The notes below the pieces were generated by a model, which was given only the letters and a program-made list of their open reading frames with translations, had not been told where the DNA came from and searched no databases. A stretch of DNA of 64,000 nucleotides, from the NCBI RefSeq assembly GCF_014654365.1, contig NZ_BNAY01000007.1, positions 1-64,000 of the forward strand. Reading direction: 5' to 3'. The position numbers were made by a program, and so were the translations under genes. Below, in pieces: positions 33,180 through 40,903 of this stretch (positions are counted from its first letter, which is position 1; the number at the start of each line of letters is the position of its first letter). This DNA is from Amycolatopsis oliviviridis (GTDB lineage Bacteria > Actinomycetota > Actinomycetes > Mycobacteriales > Pseudonocardiaceae).

Positions 33180-33193
33180 GGGTGTGTACACCC
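33180..33193. promoter_or_regulatory. Inverted repeat between asnB and ctaC
   Basis: GGGTGT-GT-ACACCC (33180-33193) is a perfect 6-bp inverted repeat in the divergent asnB-ctaC region. It may be an operator. A TAGGCT at 33257-33262 is a possible ctaC -10. Neither is proven. Confidence 0.35.
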
Positions 33194-33298
33194 GGATGTG
33201 GTGGGGGATACGCGTGTTGTGGTTACCCCTTAGTCAGCGCGGCGCCGTAACTCGGCTAGGCTCCGCCCTGTCACAAAGATCGGTCGAGGAGGCTCTGG

Positions 33299-34255
33299 GT
33301 GAAAGGGCAAGGCGCAGTGGGAAATCCAGAGCGCATCCCGGTTAAGCGGGCTGGTCGTATCGCAGCGCTCGCCGCGCTGGTGATGCTGACCGCGACGGGC
33401 TGTTCCGGGGACGAGATCCTCCGCTTCGGCTGGCCGGTCGGGGTGACCCCGCAGGCGCACGACATGCGCACCCTGTGGACGTGGACGGTCGTCGCCGCGC
33501 TGGTCGTCGGTGTCATCGTCTGGGCGCTGATCTTCTGGACCGCGATCTTCCACCGCAAGAAGAAGACCGCCGACGGCGCGGAAGAGGAACTGCCCCGTCA
33601 GTTCCAGTACAACATCCCGCTGGAGATCTTCACGGTCGTCGTCCCGACGATCATGGTCTGCGTGCTGTTCTTCTTCACCGCGACCACCGAGAACCGCGTG
33701 CTCGCCGAGACGGACAACCCGGACGTCACGGTCGACATCGTCGCGTTCCAGTGGAACTGGGAGTTCAAGTACAAGAGCGACTCCAAGAACCACGACGACC
33801 CCGAGATCACCACGGTCGGCAGCTCGACCGAGATCCCGCTGCTCGTCCTGCCGACGAACAAGACGATCCAGTACAACCTGCGGTCGGCGGACGTCATCCA
33901 CTCGTTCTGGGTGCCGGAGTTCCACTTCAAGCGGGACGTCATGCCGGACCCGGAGAAGAACAACCAGGACTTCACCTTCCAGAACTCGATCGACAAGGAA
34001 GGTTCGTTCGTCGGCCGCTGCGCCGAACTGTGCGGCACCTACCACTCGGGGATGAACTTCGAGGTCAGGGCCCTGTCGCCGGACAAGTACGCGCAGTACA
34101 TCCAGCTCCGCGGGACGGTGAACCCGAAGAGCGGCAAGCCCAACACGGCTTCCGAGGCGCTGACGGCGATGAACTGCGGCGAACTGTGCTCGCCCTACGC
34201 TGTCACCACCACCCCGTTCAACACCGACCGCACCGCGCGGGTCGCGTCCAACTGA
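33299..34255 (+). CDS. ctaC: Cytochrome c oxidase subunit II
   Basis: CuA-bearing subunit of the aa3 oxidase, 318 aa. The lipoprotein-type signal ends VMLTATGCSG, followed by two transmembrane helices (WTVVAALVVGVIVWALIFW and FTVVVPTIMVCVLFFFTAT). The cupredoxin domain has FQWNWEFKY and the CuA ligands in GRCAELCGTYHSGMNFEV, with an early His in DVIHSFWVPEFHFK. As in mycobacteria, an inserted C-terminal extension (about 60 aa) follows the CuA centre and carries two further cysteines (MNCGELCSPY). GTG start with GAGGAGG upstream. ctaF follows after 40 bp. Confidence 0.96.
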   Translation: MKGQGAVGNPERIPVKRAGRIAALAALVMLTATGCSGDEILRFGWPVGVTPQAHDMRTLWTWTVVAALVVGVIVWALIFWTAIFHRKKKTADGAEEELPRQFQYNIPLEIFTVVVPTIMVCVLFFFTATTENRVLAETDNPDVTVDIVAFQWNWEFKYKSDSKNHDDPEITTVGSSTEIPLLVLPTNKTIQYNLRSADVIHSFWVPEFHFKRDVMPDPEKNNQDFTFQNSIDKEGSFVGRCAELCGTYHSGMNFEVRALSPDKYAQYIQLRGTVNPKSGKPNTASEALTAMNCGELCSPYAVTTTPFNTDRTARVASN

Positions 34256-34295
34256 CCCGGCTGTTCGAGCCCGAAACAGGAGTGAGGCAACGTCC

Positions 34296-34715
34296 ATGAA
34301 GGTCGAAGGACGGATTTTCTTCCTCGTCGCGGTCTTCTCCGTCGTCGTGGCGGGTATCTACGCGTACATGACCGGAACGATGACCCGGGACGGCGTCGAG
34401 CCGGTCGGTGTGGTGGCCCTGATCCTCACCGGTGGCCTGGCCTTCCTGGCCGGGAGCTACCTGCAGTTCGTGGCGCGGCGCATCGAGCCGCGGCCGGAGG
34501 ACCGGGAAGACGCCGAGATCAGCGACGGTGCCGGCGAGCTGGGCTTCTTCAGCCCGGGCAGCTACTGGCCGATCGGTCTCGCGGCGGCCGCCGCGCTGAC
34601 CGGAGTCGCGCTCGCGTTCTTCCACGTCTGGCTGCTGATCATCGCGCTGGGCCTGGTCATCGTCGCCATCGGCGGGCTGGTGTTCGAGTACCACACCGGT
34701 CCGAACCACGAGTGA
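34296..34715 (+). CDS. ctaF: Cytochrome c oxidase subunit IV
   Basis: Small actinobacterial aa3-oxidase subunit, 139 aa, with four hydrophobic segments (FFLVAVFSVVVAGIYAYM, VALILTGGLAFLAGSYL, YWPIGLAAAAALTGVALAF, VWLLIIALGLVIVAIGGLV) and a short hydrophilic loop between helices 2 and 3. Matches Rv2199c-type CtaF. It is cotranscribed with ctaC and followed by a strong terminator. Part of the bcc-aa3 supercomplex. Confidence 0.93.
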   Translation: MKVEGRIFFLVAVFSVVVAGIYAYMTGTMTRDGVEPVGVVALILTGGLAFLAGSYLQFVARRIEPRPEDREDAEISDGAGELGFFSPGSYWPIGLAAAAALTGVALAFFHVWLLIIALGLVIVAIGGLVFEYHTGPNHE

Positions 34716-34727
34716 CGTCCTGACGTC

Positions 34728-34768
34728 GAAAGCGGCGCCTTGGTCTTCGGACCGGGGCGCCGCTTTTC
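34728..34768 (+). terminator. Intrinsic terminator after ctaF
   Basis: The stem GAAAGCGGCGCC (34728-34739) pairs with GGCGCCGCTTTTC (34756-34768). An inner GGTC-TTCG-GACC forms a tetraloop stem. The right arm ends in TTTT. It begins 13 bases after the ctaF stop. Confidence 0.85.
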
Positions 34769-34791
34769 GCATTCAGAGGACTAAACGCGGG
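34769..34791. repeat. Half copy of the GTTTAGTCCTCTGAATGCG repeat
   Basis: GCATTCAGAGGACTAAACGC matches the half copy at 179-198 exactly. On the minus strand its GTTTAG gives the last codon and stop of the DMT transporter gene, exactly as at the sirtuin gene end. Confidence 0.8.
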
Positions 34792-35668
34792 CGGGGCGGG
34801 CTTCGGGACGGGGTGCGGGCGCGCGTTTCGGGGCGAGGGCGGCCGCCAGGACGGCCAGCATCCCCACACCCTCCGGCCAGGTCGGCCGGTGCCCGTAGGC
34901 GAGGACGTCGACCACCACCGCGACCACCGGATAGACGTACGACAGCAGCGCCACCGTCGTGGTCGGCAGCTTTCCGATGCTCGCGTACATCAGGACGTAC
35001 ATCAGCGCGGTGTGCACCGTGCCCAGCAGGACCAGCCACAGCAGCCCTGAGGTGTCCGTGGGCAGCGGCGTGACGAGCAGCGCGGGGGCGAGCACGATCG
35101 TGCCGGTCACCAGCTGGACGGCCGCCAGGACGTGCGGGCGCAGGTGTTTGAGCTGCTTCGCGACGAACGAGGCGCCGGCGTAGAGCGCGGCCGCGCCGAG
35201 GGCGAGCGCGATCCCTTCCAGGCGCACGGGTTTGCCGTCGGCACCGTGCGCGGACAGGGAGATGAGCGTCACCCCGCCGAACGCGATCAGCGCCCGGATC
35301 AGCTGGCTCTTCGCCATCTTCTCGCCGAGGAACGCCGCCGCCAGACCGACCAGCATCAGCGGCTGCGTGTGGTAGACGACGGTGCTGACCGAGATCGACG
35401 ACAGCGCGTATGAGGCGAACAGCAGGACCCAGTTCCCGACCAGGAACAGCCCGCCGAGGACGGCGAGCAGCAGGTCTCGGCGGGTGAGCGTCCACGGGCG
35501 GAGCCAGCCGCGAGCGGCGCTCCACACCAGGAGCAGCAGGCCACCGACCAGGCTCCTCGCGAACGCCAAGGCGGGCGCGTCGGCACCGCTTTCCAGGACG
35601 ACGGCACCGATCGTGCCGGACAGCGCCATCGCGGCCGTCCACTGGAGCAGGGGGTTGTTCTTGTTCAT
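34781..35668 (-). CDS. EamA/DMT-superfamily exporter
   Basis: Ten-helix drug/metabolite transporter, about 295 aa, with two EamA repeats: an N-terminal one (ALSGTIGAVVLESGADAP, ARSLVGGLLLLVW) and a C-terminal one (ALGAAALYAGASFVAKQL, YVYPVVAVVVDVLAYGHRPT). Family members export amino acids or small metabolites. ATG at 35668 chosen as the start of the first helix region; an upstream in-frame ATG (35701) adds an unconvincing tail. Divergent from the GlxA-type regulator at 35751, its likely controller. The stop lies in a repeat half-copy. Confidence 0.88.
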   Translation of the reverse strand: MNKNNPLLQWTAAMALSGTIGAVVLESGADAPALAFARSLVGGLLLLVWSAARGWLRPWTLTRRDLLLAVLGGLFLVGNWVLLFASYALSSISVSTVVYHTQPLMLVGLAAAFLGEKMAKSQLIRALIAFGGVTLISLSAHGADGKPVRLEGIALALGAAALYAGASFVAKQLKHLRPHVLAAVQLVTGTIVLAPALLVTPLPTDTSGLLWLVLLGTVHTALMYVLMYASIGKLPTTTVALLSYVYPVVAVVVDVLAYGHRPTWPEGVGMLAVLAAALAPKRAPAPRPEARPARV

Positions 35669-35750
35669 GAGCACCACTTTCGCCCTCGTGCCCGCGCTCA
35701 ACCAGTGTCAGAGATGACATCGACCGCAAAACTTGTGACACACTGCCCGG

Positions 35751-36713
35751 ATGGATGTGAAGAAGGTCGCGGTGGTGCTCGCCGACCAGGTCTCGCCGTT
35801 CGAACTCGGCGTCGCATGCGAGGTCTTCGGCACCGATCGCAGCGCCGACGGCATCGAAGGCTGGGATTTCGCGGTCTGCTCGCCCGGCGGCGAGAACGTC
35901 CTGAGCTGGTCCGGTTTCGGGCTCGACGGGCTGGCGAGCCTGGACTTCGCGGCGTCCGCGGATTTGCTGATCGTCCCGACCTGCGCGCCGCGCAGCGCGA
36001 GCCCGCCGGAGCCGGTCCTTGAGGTCCTTCGCGACGCGGCGAGCCGGGGCGCCTGGGTCGCGGGCTTCTGCGCGGGCGTCTTCTCGCTCGGTTACGCGGG
36101 GCTGCTCGACGGGCGCAACTGCACCGTCCACTGGATCTACGAGCAGGAGTTCCGGTCGCGCTTCCCGACGGCGAAGGTCGACCCGAAGGCGTTGTACGTC
36201 GACGACGGCGGCGTCCTCACCAGCGCGGGGACCGTCGCCGCCGTCGATCTGTGCCTGCATCTGGTGCGCGAACTCCGCGGTGTCGCCGCGGCCACCACGC
36301 TGGCCAGGCGGATGGTCGCGGCGCCGCACCGGGTGGGCGGGCAGGCGCAGTTCGTGCAGGCGCCGGTCCCGGAGACCGCCGCGCCGGACGACACCGTGCT
36401 CGCCGAGGCGCTCGAATGGATCGAGCGACGGCTGGATCAGCCGTTCACCGTCGCGGAACTCGCCCGCCGCAGCGGATTGGGGGAGCGCACGTTCCTGCGG
36501 CGGTTCTCGGCGGCCACCGGGACGACCCCGCACCGGTGGCTCACCGAACGCCGTCTCGATCGCGCGCAGTCGTTGCTCGAAGAGGGCCGTCTGTCCATTG
36601 AGGACATCGCGGTCGCGTGCGGCTACGCCTCCGCCGCGGCGCTGCGGCACCAGTTCGGCAAACTGCGGGGAACGAGCCCCAGTGCCTATCGCAAGACGTT
36701 CTCCGTTGGCTAG
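35751..36713 (+). CDS. GlxA-family AraC-type transcriptional regulator
   Basis: 320 aa. The N-terminal DJ-1/PfpI-like domain (about 1-190) has the cysteine elbow GFCAGVFSLG. The C-terminal AraC/XylS double helix-turn-helix lies at about 220-318 (FTVAELARRSGLGERTFLRR and SIEDIAVACGYASAAALRHQF). GlxA-like proteins sense small molecules or oxidative state through the first domain. Located divergent from the DMT exporter and convergent with the cupin gene, sharing a CTAG stop overlap (36710-36713). Ligand unknown. Confidence 0.9.
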   Translation: MDVKKVAVVLADQVSPFELGVACEVFGTDRSADGIEGWDFAVCSPGGENVLSWSGFGLDGLASLDFAASADLLIVPTCAPRSASPPEPVLEVLRDAASRGAWVAGFCAGVFSLGYAGLLDGRNCTVHWIYEQEFRSRFPTAKVDPKALYVDDGGVLTSAGTVAAVDLCLHLVRELRGVAAATTLARRMVAAPHRVGGQAQFVQAPVPETAAPDDTVLAEALEWIERRLDQPFTVAELARRSGLGERTFLRRFSAATGTTPHRWLTERRLDRAQSLLEEGRLSIEDIAVACGYASAAALRHQFGKLRGTSPSAYRKTFSVG

Positions 36714-37105
36714 AAAGACATTTCCTGGCCGACGGTGACCTGGACGTGGTCGGGGACCTCGTCGTGCCGGTCGCCGACGGAAAGCGTCCCGGTCGGCTCG
36801 AACAGCAACAGCGAAGCACCGTCCACTGAGGACGGTTTATGGAAGGTGCCGCGCGGGACGACGAACACCGAACCGCGCGGCAGCGTGACGACCCGTTCGC
36901 CCGCCTCCTCGCGCAACGCGATGTCCAGGCTGCCGTCGAGGACGAGGAAGAACTCGTCGGTGTTCTCGTGGACGTGCCAGACGTGCTCACCCGCGACCTT
37001 GGCGAGGCGGACGTCGTAGTCGTTGACGTGGGCGACGATCCGCGGGCTCCAGATCTCGTCGAATCCGGCCAGCGCGGTCTGCAGATCGATCGGTTTCTCG
37101 CTCAT
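36710..37105 (-). CDS. Cupin-domain protein
   Basis: 131-aa single-domain cupin. Metal-binding motif 1 appears as HVWHVHENTDEFFLVLDG (His, His, Glu). Motif 2 is degenerate (PRGTFHKPSSV with one His). RIVAHVNDYDVRLAKV starts the barrel. The remaining ligands suffice for a metal site. Possibly a small dioxygenase-like or sensor protein. Placed between two GlxA-type regulators and divergent from the second. Confidence 0.85.
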   Translation of the reverse strand: MSEKPIDLQTALAGFDEIWSPRIVAHVNDYDVRLAKVAGEHVWHVHENTDEFFLVLDGSLDIALREEAGERVVTLPRGSVFVVPRGTFHKPSSVDGASLLLFEPTGTLSVGDRHDEVPDHVQVTVGQEMSF

Positions 37106-37157
37106 GCCCCGATCCTGGCCACTGGACCGGCGCGGCGGTGAGTGCTAGGAATCGCAT

Positions 37158-38123
37158 ATGTCGCAAGATTCCTCGCACAAGGTCGCCGTCCTGGTCGACG
37201 AGGGGTCCAACCCCTTCGAAATGGGCGTCGCGACCGAGCTCTTCGGCCTGCGGCGGCCGGAACTAGACCGGCCCTGGTACGGCTTCACGCTGTGCTCCAC
37301 CGAGCCGTCCGTGCGCATGCACCTGGGGATGTTCACCCTCACCGGCGTCGCCGGGCTCGAAGCCGTGGAGGCCGCCGACACGGTCATCGTGCCCAACCGG
37401 CCCGATCCGGAGACCCCTGCTCGCGAGCCGGTGCTGGCGGCCATCCGCGCCGCGGCCGCGCGAGGCGCCCGGCTGGTGAGCTTCTGCACCGGCGCCTTCA
37501 CCCTCGCGCAGGCGGGCGTCCTGGACGGACGGCGCGCGACGACACACTGGAAATGGGCCGAGCGGTTCCGGACGCTGTTCCCCGAAGTGCTGCTGGAGCC
37601 CGACGTGCTGTTCGTCGACGATGGCGACGTCCTGACCGCCGCGGGCAGCGCGGCCGCGCTCGACCTGGGGCTGCACCTGATCAGCCGCGACCACGGCGCC
37701 GAGATCGCCAACGCGGTGAGCAGGCGGCTGGTGTTCGCCGGGCACCGCGACGGTGGCCAGCGGCAGTTCGTCGAACGGCCGCTGCCGCCGGTGCCGGACA
37801 CCTCACTGGCGCCGGTGCTCGAATGGGCGCGCGAACGGCTGGACCGGCCGCTCACCGTCGCCGACCTCGCCGCGCGGGCGGCGGCCAGCCAGGCGACGCT
37901 GCACCGGCGGTTCCGTGCCGAACTGGGGACGACGCCGCTGGCGTGGCTCACGACGGAACGGATCGCGCTGGCGTGCCGGCTGATCGAGCGCGGGGAGCAG
38001 CGGCTGGACCTGGTGGCGCGGGCTTCGGGTTTCGGCACCGCCGCGAATCTGCGGGCCCAGTTGCGGAGAGCTACGGGGCTGACGCCTACGGCTTACCGGG
38101 CGCGGTTCAGCACCGCTTCGTGA
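37158..38123 (+). CDS. GlxA-family AraC-type transcriptional regulator (second copy)
   Basis: 321 aa with the same architecture as the regulator at 35751: a DJ-1/PfpI domain with SFCTGAFTLAQAG (nucleophile-type Cys) and a C-terminal AraC domain (LTVADLAARAAASQATLHRR and LDLVARASGFGTAANLRAQL). The two proteins are clearly paralogous but diverged, so a recent tandem duplication is unlikely. Divergent from the cupin gene by about 50 bp, so the cupin gene is a likely target. Confidence 0.9.
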   Translation: MSQDSSHKVAVLVDEGSNPFEMGVATELFGLRRPELDRPWYGFTLCSTEPSVRMHLGMFTLTGVAGLEAVEAADTVIVPNRPDPETPAREPVLAAIRAAAARGARLVSFCTGAFTLAQAGVLDGRRATTHWKWAERFRTLFPEVLLEPDVLFVDDGDVLTAAGSAAALDLGLHLISRDHGAEIANAVSRRLVFAGHRDGGQRQFVERPLPPVPDTSLAPVLEWARERLDRPLTVADLAARAAASQATLHRRFRAELGTTPLAWLTTERIALACRLIERGEQRLDLVARASGFGTAANLRAQLRRATGLTPTAYRARFSTAS

Positions 38124-38128
38124 CAGAC

Positions 38129-38190
38129 GCATTTCGTCCTCTGGATGCGGTCCTTGCACACGCAACTACCGCATTCAGAGGACGAAACGC
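38129..38190. repeat. Inverted repeat, TTTCGTCCTCTGGATGCG family
   Basis: Arms GCATTTCGTCCTCTGGATGCG (from 38129) and CGCATTCAGAGGACGAAACGC (to 38190) flank a 16-base spacer between the GlxA gene and convergent trpD. It uses TTTCGTCC where others use TTTAGTCC, so it is a sub-variant. Confidence 0.8.
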
Positions 38191-38210
38191 GCCATGGGGC
38201 AGGGCGTGGG

Positions 38211-39236
38211 TCAGGCGAAGGCGATCCACCGGGTCAGCAGGTCGGCCGCCGCGCCCGAGTCGACGGCCGAGGCCGCTCGCGCGAGCCCGGCCGCGAGGTC
38301 GTCTTCCAGTGACCCCGAGAACCCGGCGAAAGCCGCCAGCGCGGCCGCCGAGTTGAGCAGCACCGCGTCCCGCACCGGCCCGGTCTTCCCGTTCATCACC
38401 TGGCGGAACACCTCGGCGTTGTGCGCGGCGTCGCCGCCGCGCAGGTCGTCCGCGGTCGCCCTGGCGATGCCCAGCGACGAAGGGTCGAAGGTCCGCTCGG
38501 TGATCTCGCCGCCGGAGACCACCCACACCGAAGTGGTGGTCGTGGTGGTGATCTCGTCGAGCCCGTCGTCGCCGCGGACGAGCAGCACGGTCATGCCGCG
38601 CCGCGCGAACACCTCGCCGAGCACGCGCGTCTTGTCCTCGTACGCGCAGCCGATCAGGGAACTGCGCGGCTGCGCGGGGTTGGTGAGCGGGCCCAGCAGG
38701 TTGAACGTCGTCGGCACGCCGAGTTCACCGCGCGTCGGGCCGGCGTGGCGCAGGGCGGGGTGGAACTTCGGCGCGAAGCAGAAGCCGATGCCCAGTTCGT
38801 TCACGCTGCGCTGGACCGTCTCGGGTGGCAGGTCGATGGTGACGCCCAGTTCCTCCAGCACGTCGGCCGCGCCGGACTTCGACGACGCGCTCCGGTTGCC
38901 GTGCTTGGCCACCGGGGCGCCCGCCGCGGCCGTCACCACCGTGGCCATGGTGGAGATGTTGACCGAATTGGACCGGTCGCCGCCGGTACCGACGATGTCG
39001 ACCGACGGCCTGTCGATCGTCACCCGTTTGGCGTGCGCCAGCATGGCGTCGGCCATCCCGGAGATCTCCGCCGGTGTCTCACCCTTCGCGCGCAACGCGA
39101 CGGCGAATCCGGCGATCTGGGAGGGCGTCGCCGCCCCGCTCATGATCTGGTCCATCGCCCACGCGGTGTCCTCCTCGGACAGATCCGCGCGCGCGATGAG
39201 CTGGTTGAGCAGGGACGGCCAGGTCTTGGTGGCCAC
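38211..39236 (-). CDS. trpD: Anthranilate phosphoribosyltransferase
   Basis: TrpD attaches phosphoribose to anthranilate in tryptophan synthesis, 341 aa. The PRPP-binding loop is VDIVGTGGDRSNSVNIST, followed by KHGNRSASSKSGAADVLEELG (anthranilate and metal site), with FNLLGPLTNPA later. GTG start 4 bp after the receiver-like gene, so cotranscribed with it. As in mycobacteria (Rv2192c) it stands near the respiratory genes rather than with other trp genes. Confidence 0.95.
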   Translation of the reverse strand: MATKTWPSLLNQLIARADLSEEDTAWAMDQIMSGAATPSQIAGFAVALRAKGETPAEISGMADAMLAHAKRVTIDRPSVDIVGTGGDRSNSVNISTMATVVTAAAGAPVAKHGNRSASSKSGAADVLEELGVTIDLPPETVQRSVNELGIGFCFAPKFHPALRHAGPTRGELGVPTTFNLLGPLTNPAQPRSSLIGCAYEDKTRVLGEVFARRGMTVLLVRGDDGLDEITTTTTTSVWVVSGGEITERTFDPSSLGIARATADDLRGGDAAHNAEVFRQVMNGKTGPVRDAVLLNSAAALAAFAGFSGSLEDDLAAGLARAASAVDSGAAADLLTRWIAFA

Positions 39237-39240
39237 CGGT

Positions 39241-39651
39241 TCAGCCGTGCACGACTGGCACCCGCCGGGCGCGCAGCACGTCGGCGACCGTCTCGGCGGC
39301 GGTCAGCGGGTCGAGCGGGTGGACCAGCACCGCGTCGGCCTGCGACCAGGTCGCGAGCCAGCGGTCGTCCTTGCGCCGCACCGCGACCACGATGGGCGGG
39401 CAGTCCTCGATCTCGTTCTTCAGCTGACGGGTCAGCCCGATGCCGCCGGTCGGCTGCGCCTCGCCGTCGAGGATGGCCAGGTCCACGTTGCCCGCGTCCA
39501 TCTCGACGAGCACCTCGGAGATGCCGGACGCCTCGGTGTAGTCCACCCGGCCGAGGTCGGCGGCGGGCCTGCGGCCGACGGCGTTGATGATCGCCTCGCG
39601 CACCTCCGCCTTGTGGCTGAACACCAGGATCCGCATCGCCTGCTCGCCCAT
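39241..39651 (-). CDS. Receiver-like (pseudo-response-regulator) protein
   Basis: About 136 aa, with a CheY-like alpha/beta pattern: MRILVFSHKAEVREAI, VDLAILDGEAQPTGG, PPIVVAVRRKDD and ADAVLVHPLDPLTAAETV. The phosphoacceptor-like Asp in LAILDG is kept, but the N-terminal acidic pair is replaced by Ser-His and the conserved Lys of the KP motif by His (VHP). It therefore probably acts without normal phosphorylation. It has no DNA-binding domain. Start ATG 39651 with GGAGG about 7 bases upstream. Immediately upstream of trpD; conserved context in actinobacteria is plausible but unverified. Confidence 0.72.
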   Translation of the reverse strand: MGEQAMRILVFSHKAEVREAIINAVGRRPAADLGRVDYTEASGISEVLVEMDAGNVDLAILDGEAQPTGGIGLTRQLKNEIEDCPPIVVAVRRKDDRWLATWSQADAVLVHPLDPLTAAETVADVLRARRVPVVHG

Positions 39652-39712
39652 GAGCGCGCCTCCGCCTCGTCTAGTCATGTCGACCCCGCGATGTTATCCG
39701 CCATGACCGACA

Positions 39713-40129
39713 TCACGTGGACGCACCCGGCGGCTGGAGCGCGTCCCAGCCCACCGAATCCCCGCCGAGCCGCTGCGCGAGCCCCGCCATCCGCGACCGT
39801 TCCTGCGCGCAGTGCAGCGCGTCGAGGGTCTGGACGCGCAGGGCGTGCGCCAGCGTCAGTTCGCCGTCCGGCCCCTGTTCCCGCAGCTCCCAGCCGTCCT
39901 GGGCGAGGATCGAGGCCGCCTCGGCCACCTTTTCGGGCGGAAGTTTCAAGTGGTGACGCAGGATCGCCGGCGCTTCGGCGACCCAAGCGGGTGATCTCGC
40001 GAGCACCGAAGAATCCGCCTCGGCCGGGTCGAACGCCTCCGCGACGATCTCCACGCCGGGCGTGTCGATCGTCAGACCAGGGATCTTCGGCTTCTTGACC
40101 AGGTCACGAAGCCGATCTAGTAAACCCAT
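39713..40129 (-). CDS. Conserved actinobacterial protein of unknown function
   Basis: 138-aa soluble helical protein: MGLLDRLRDLVKKPKIPG, then VEIVAEAFDPAEAD, a KLPPEKVAEAASILAQDGWE segment and LRVQTLDALHCAQERSRMAG. No domain recognised. The ATG at 40129 is preferred over one six codons earlier. Divergent from ctaE and upstream of the receiver-like/trpD pair with a 61-bp gap. It might serve the same operon. Confidence 0.75.
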   Translation of the reverse strand: MGLLDRLRDLVKKPKIPGLTIDTPGVEIVAEAFDPAEADSSVLARSPAWVAEAPAILRHHLKLPPEKVAEAASILAQDGWELREQGPDGELTLAHALRVQTLDALHCAQERSRMAGLAQRLGGDSVGWDALQPPGAST

Positions 40130-40233
40130 GAGTAGCCCTGTTCCCACTTTCGTTCAGATGTGACCCGACACGCACGCGACTTGCCGTGGACCCACCCGGC
40201 GGGCCCCGTGCGTGAGAGGACATAATGCGACGC

Positions 40234-40848
40234 GTGACAACGGCAGCTCCCACCATCAGCCAGCGGGTCCACTCGCTGAACCGGCCGAACATGGTCAGTG
40301 TCGGCACCATCGTGTGGCTGTCCAGCGAACTGATGTTCTTCGCCGGACTGTTCGCCATGTTCTTCACCGTGAAGGCGCAGAACGCGACCGGCCAGTGGCC
40401 GCCGCCGCTGCACGGTGAGCCCTTCGAGTTGAACGTCGCCCTGGCGATCCCGTTCACGGTGATCCTCGTGGCGTCCTCGTTCACTTGCCAGTTCGGCGTG
40501 TTCGCCGCCGAAAAGGGTGACGTCTTCGGCTTGCGCCGCTGGTACATCATCACGTTGATCATGGGCGCGATCTTCGTCGGCGGCCAGGGTTACGAGTACC
40601 TCCACCTGATCGAAGAGGGGATGACGATCCCGTCCGGCCCGTTCGGCACGGTCTTCTTCCTCGCGACCGGGTTCCACGGCCTGCACGTCATCGGCGGGCT
40701 CATCGCGTTCGTGTACCTGCTCATCCGCACCAAGCTGAGCAAGTTCACCCCGGCCCAGGCCACCTCGGCGATCGTCGTGTCGTACTACTGGCACTTCGTC
40801 GACATCGTGTGGGTGGGTCTGTTCGCGGTGATCTACATCCTTCCGTGA
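40234..40848 (+). CDS. ctaE: Cytochrome c oxidase subunit III
   Basis: Heme-copper oxidase subunit III, about 204 aa, with five hydrophobic helices. VHSLNRPNMVSVGTIVWLSS and FFLATGFHGLHVIGGL, then YYWHFVDIVWVGLFAVIY, are the family hallmarks. GTG at 40234 gives the N-terminus MTTAAPTIS expected from mycobacterial homologues. CATAAT (40221-40226) lies seven bases before it, suggesting a leaderless message. An ATG at 40225 with AGAGGA upstream is the alternative and adds three residues. First gene of ctaE-qcrC-qcrA-qcrB. Confidence 0.94.
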   Translation: MTTAAPTISQRVHSLNRPNMVSVGTIVWLSSELMFFAGLFAMFFTVKAQNATGQWPPPLHGEPFELNVALAIPFTVILVASSFTCQFGVFAAEKGDVFGLRRWYIITLIMGAIFVGGQGYEYLHLIEEGMTIPSGPFGTVFFLATGFHGLHVIGGLIAFVYLLIRTKLSKFTPAQATSAIVVSYYWHFVDIVWVGLFAVIYILP

Positions 40849-40903
40849 ACGAAGCCGCCACCACGACCTATCGGCCTGAACTGACAGCAAGGGTTGCCGC
40901 AAG

